From Rhizobium sp. (GTDB lineage: Bacteria; Pseudomonadota; Alphaproteobacteria; Rhizobiales; Rhizobiaceae): a stretch of 6,122 bases of DNA. The notes under the pieces were generated by a model that saw only the letters and a list, made by a program, of their open reading frames with translations, searched no databases and was not told where the DNA came from. Position 1 is the first letter of the stretch. Each line of letters starts with the position of its first letter. The stretch spans positions 5,198-11,319 of the forward strand of contig DNPN01000091.1 of assembly GCA_003501385.1 (NCBI GenBank), read 5' to 3'. This document shows, piece by piece, positions 5,152 to 6,122 of this stretch. Both the position numbers and the translations under genes were made by a program.

Positions 5152-6122
5152 ATGTCTGCGATTATCGACAAAGCGAGAGATCTCGACCATCTGCTGGCGA
5201 CTGCGGTGCAGGACGACAAGGACGCCGGGATCTTCCGCTGCCGCCGCGATATCTTTACCAATGAAGACCTGTTTGAGCTGGAGATGAAGCACATCTTCGA
5301 AAGCAATTGGGTCTATCTGGCCCACGAGAGCCAGATTCCGGAAAACAACGATTATTATACGGCCTATATTGGCCGCCAGCCCATTGTCATCACCCGCGAC
5401 AAGACCGGTGAACTGCATGCCATGATCAATGCCTGCGCCCATCGCGGGGCCATGATCTGTCGCCGCAAGCATGGCAATAAGGGCAGCTTCACCTGCCCGT
5501 TTCATGGCTGGACCTTTGCCAATACAGGCAAGCTTTTAAAGGTCAAGGACGAGAAAACCACGCAATATCCGCCACAGTTCGGCAAAGACGGCTCGCACGA
5601 TCTCAAGTGCGTGCCGCGTTTTCAAAGCTATCGCGGCTTCCTGTTTGGCAGCCTTGAAGAGGATGTGGCATCGCTGGAAGATTTTCTTGGTGAAACCAAG
5701 GTGATCATCGACCAGATCGTTGATCAGGCCCCGGAAGGGCTGGAAGTTCTGCGTGGCAATTCCTCTTACATCTATGATGGCAACTGGAAATTGCAGATGG
5801 AAAATGGCTGCGATGGCTATCACGTCAGCTCTGTGCATTGGAATTACGCCGCCACCATGGGCAGGCGTAAGGAAGAAGGCACAAAGGCGGTTGATGCCAA
5901 CAGCTGGAGCCGCTCGATTGCAGGTGTGTACGGGTTTGAGAATGGTCACATCTTGCTATGGACCAAAACCATGAACCCTGAGGTTCGCCCGGTCTATAAC
6001 CACCGCGAGGAAATCAAGGCGCGGGTTGGTGAGGATAAGGCAGATTTCATCATCAATCAGACGCGCAATCTTTGTCTTTACCCCAACGTGTTCCTGATGG
6101 ACCAGTTCAGCACGCAGATCCG
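5152..6122 (+). CDS. benA: benzoate 1,2-dioxygenase, large (alpha) subunit, 3'-truncated by the window
   Basis: BenA is the catalytic subunit of a Rieske non-haem iron oxygenase that converts benzoate to its 1,2-cis-dihydrodiol, with BenB as small subunit and BenC as reductase; BenD then gives catechol. The 323 codons present stay open to the window edge. Family members are about 450 residues, so roughly 130 residues are missing. The Rieske [2Fe-2S] motif is complete: Cys95-x-His97, 17 residues, Cys115-x2-His118. The mononuclear-iron region ENGCDGYHVSSVH shows bridging Asp221 and ligands His224 and His229; the third ligand, an Asp, lies beyond the edge. Long stretches such as MKHIFESNWVYLAHESQIPE and FTCPFHGWTF match known BenA. 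The start is supported by GGGAG at 5140-5144, seven bases upstream. It follows catA by 134 bases and is probably co-transcribed. The related anthranilate or toluate dioxygenases are less likely alternatives. It is open only because it meets the edge; no frameshift is seen. Confidence 0.93.
   Translation, partial: MSAIIDKARDLDHLLATAVQDDKDAGIFRCRRDIFTNEDLFELEMKHIFESNWVYLAHESQIPENNDYYTAYIGRQPIVITRDKTGELHAMINACAHRGAMICRRKHGNKGSFTCPFHGWTFANTGKLLKVKDEKTTQYPPQFGKDGSHDLKCVPRFQSYRGFLFGSLEEDVASLEDFLGETKVIIDQIVDQAPEGLEVLRGNSSYIYDGNWKLQMENGCDGYHVSSVHWNYAATMGRRKEEGTKAVDANSWSRSIAGVYGFENGHILLWTKTMNPEVRPVYNHREEIKARVGEDKADFIINQTRNLCLYPNVFLMDQFSTQI

Overview
The window is part of a chromosomal-style aromatic catabolism locus: the catechol ortho-cleavage genes catB-catC-catA lead into benA, the large subunit of benzoate 1,2-dioxygenase, which runs off the right end. 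A divergent LysR-type regulator of the BenM/CatM/CatR type sits next to catB. Base composition (moderate GC, roughly mid-50s by eye), AGGAGG-type ribosome sites and close similarity to proteobacterial ben/cat proteins point to a proteobacterium. The combined catBCA-ben order suggests an alphaproteobacterium, perhaps of the Brucella/Ochrobactrum kind, but this is an inference from memory and not a demonstrated placement.

Layout from left to right. Bases 1-64 hold a large inverted repeat and a strong ribosome binding site. Bases 65-1222 (+) encode an alpha/beta hydrolase of the FrsA / 2,6-dihydroxypseudooxynicotine hydrolase type. Bases 1223-1431 are a gene-free convergent gap with several short palindromes. 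Bases 1432-2364 (-) encode the LysR regulator. Bases 2365-2527 are the divergent control region, with a perfect ATAC-N7-GTAT operator and a TATAAT box for the regulator. Then follow catB (2528-3709), catC (3721-4011), catA (4079-5017) and benA (5152 to the end), all on +. The gaps catC-catA and catA-benA each contain hairpins that may tune expression within the operon.

How the genes work together. BenA, with partners expected beyond the right edge, dihydroxylates benzoate to a cis-diol that is converted to catechol. CatA opens catechol to cis,cis-muconate, CatB cyclises muconate to muconolactone, and CatC isomerises that to the 3-oxoadipate enol-lactone, which enters the beta-ketoadipate pathway. 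The LysR protein probably senses muconate, possibly also benzoate, and acts at the operator between its own gene and catB. The hydrolase is the one member with no standard role in this pathway. It may release an aromatic acid from an ester or ketone precursor, but its substrate cannot be read from sequence.

I see no mobile element, CRISPR array, RNA gene or clear sign of recent transfer. The core is a well-known pathway. The less routine points are the hydrolase and its palindrome, the uncertain catB start relative to the operator, and the intercistronic hairpins.
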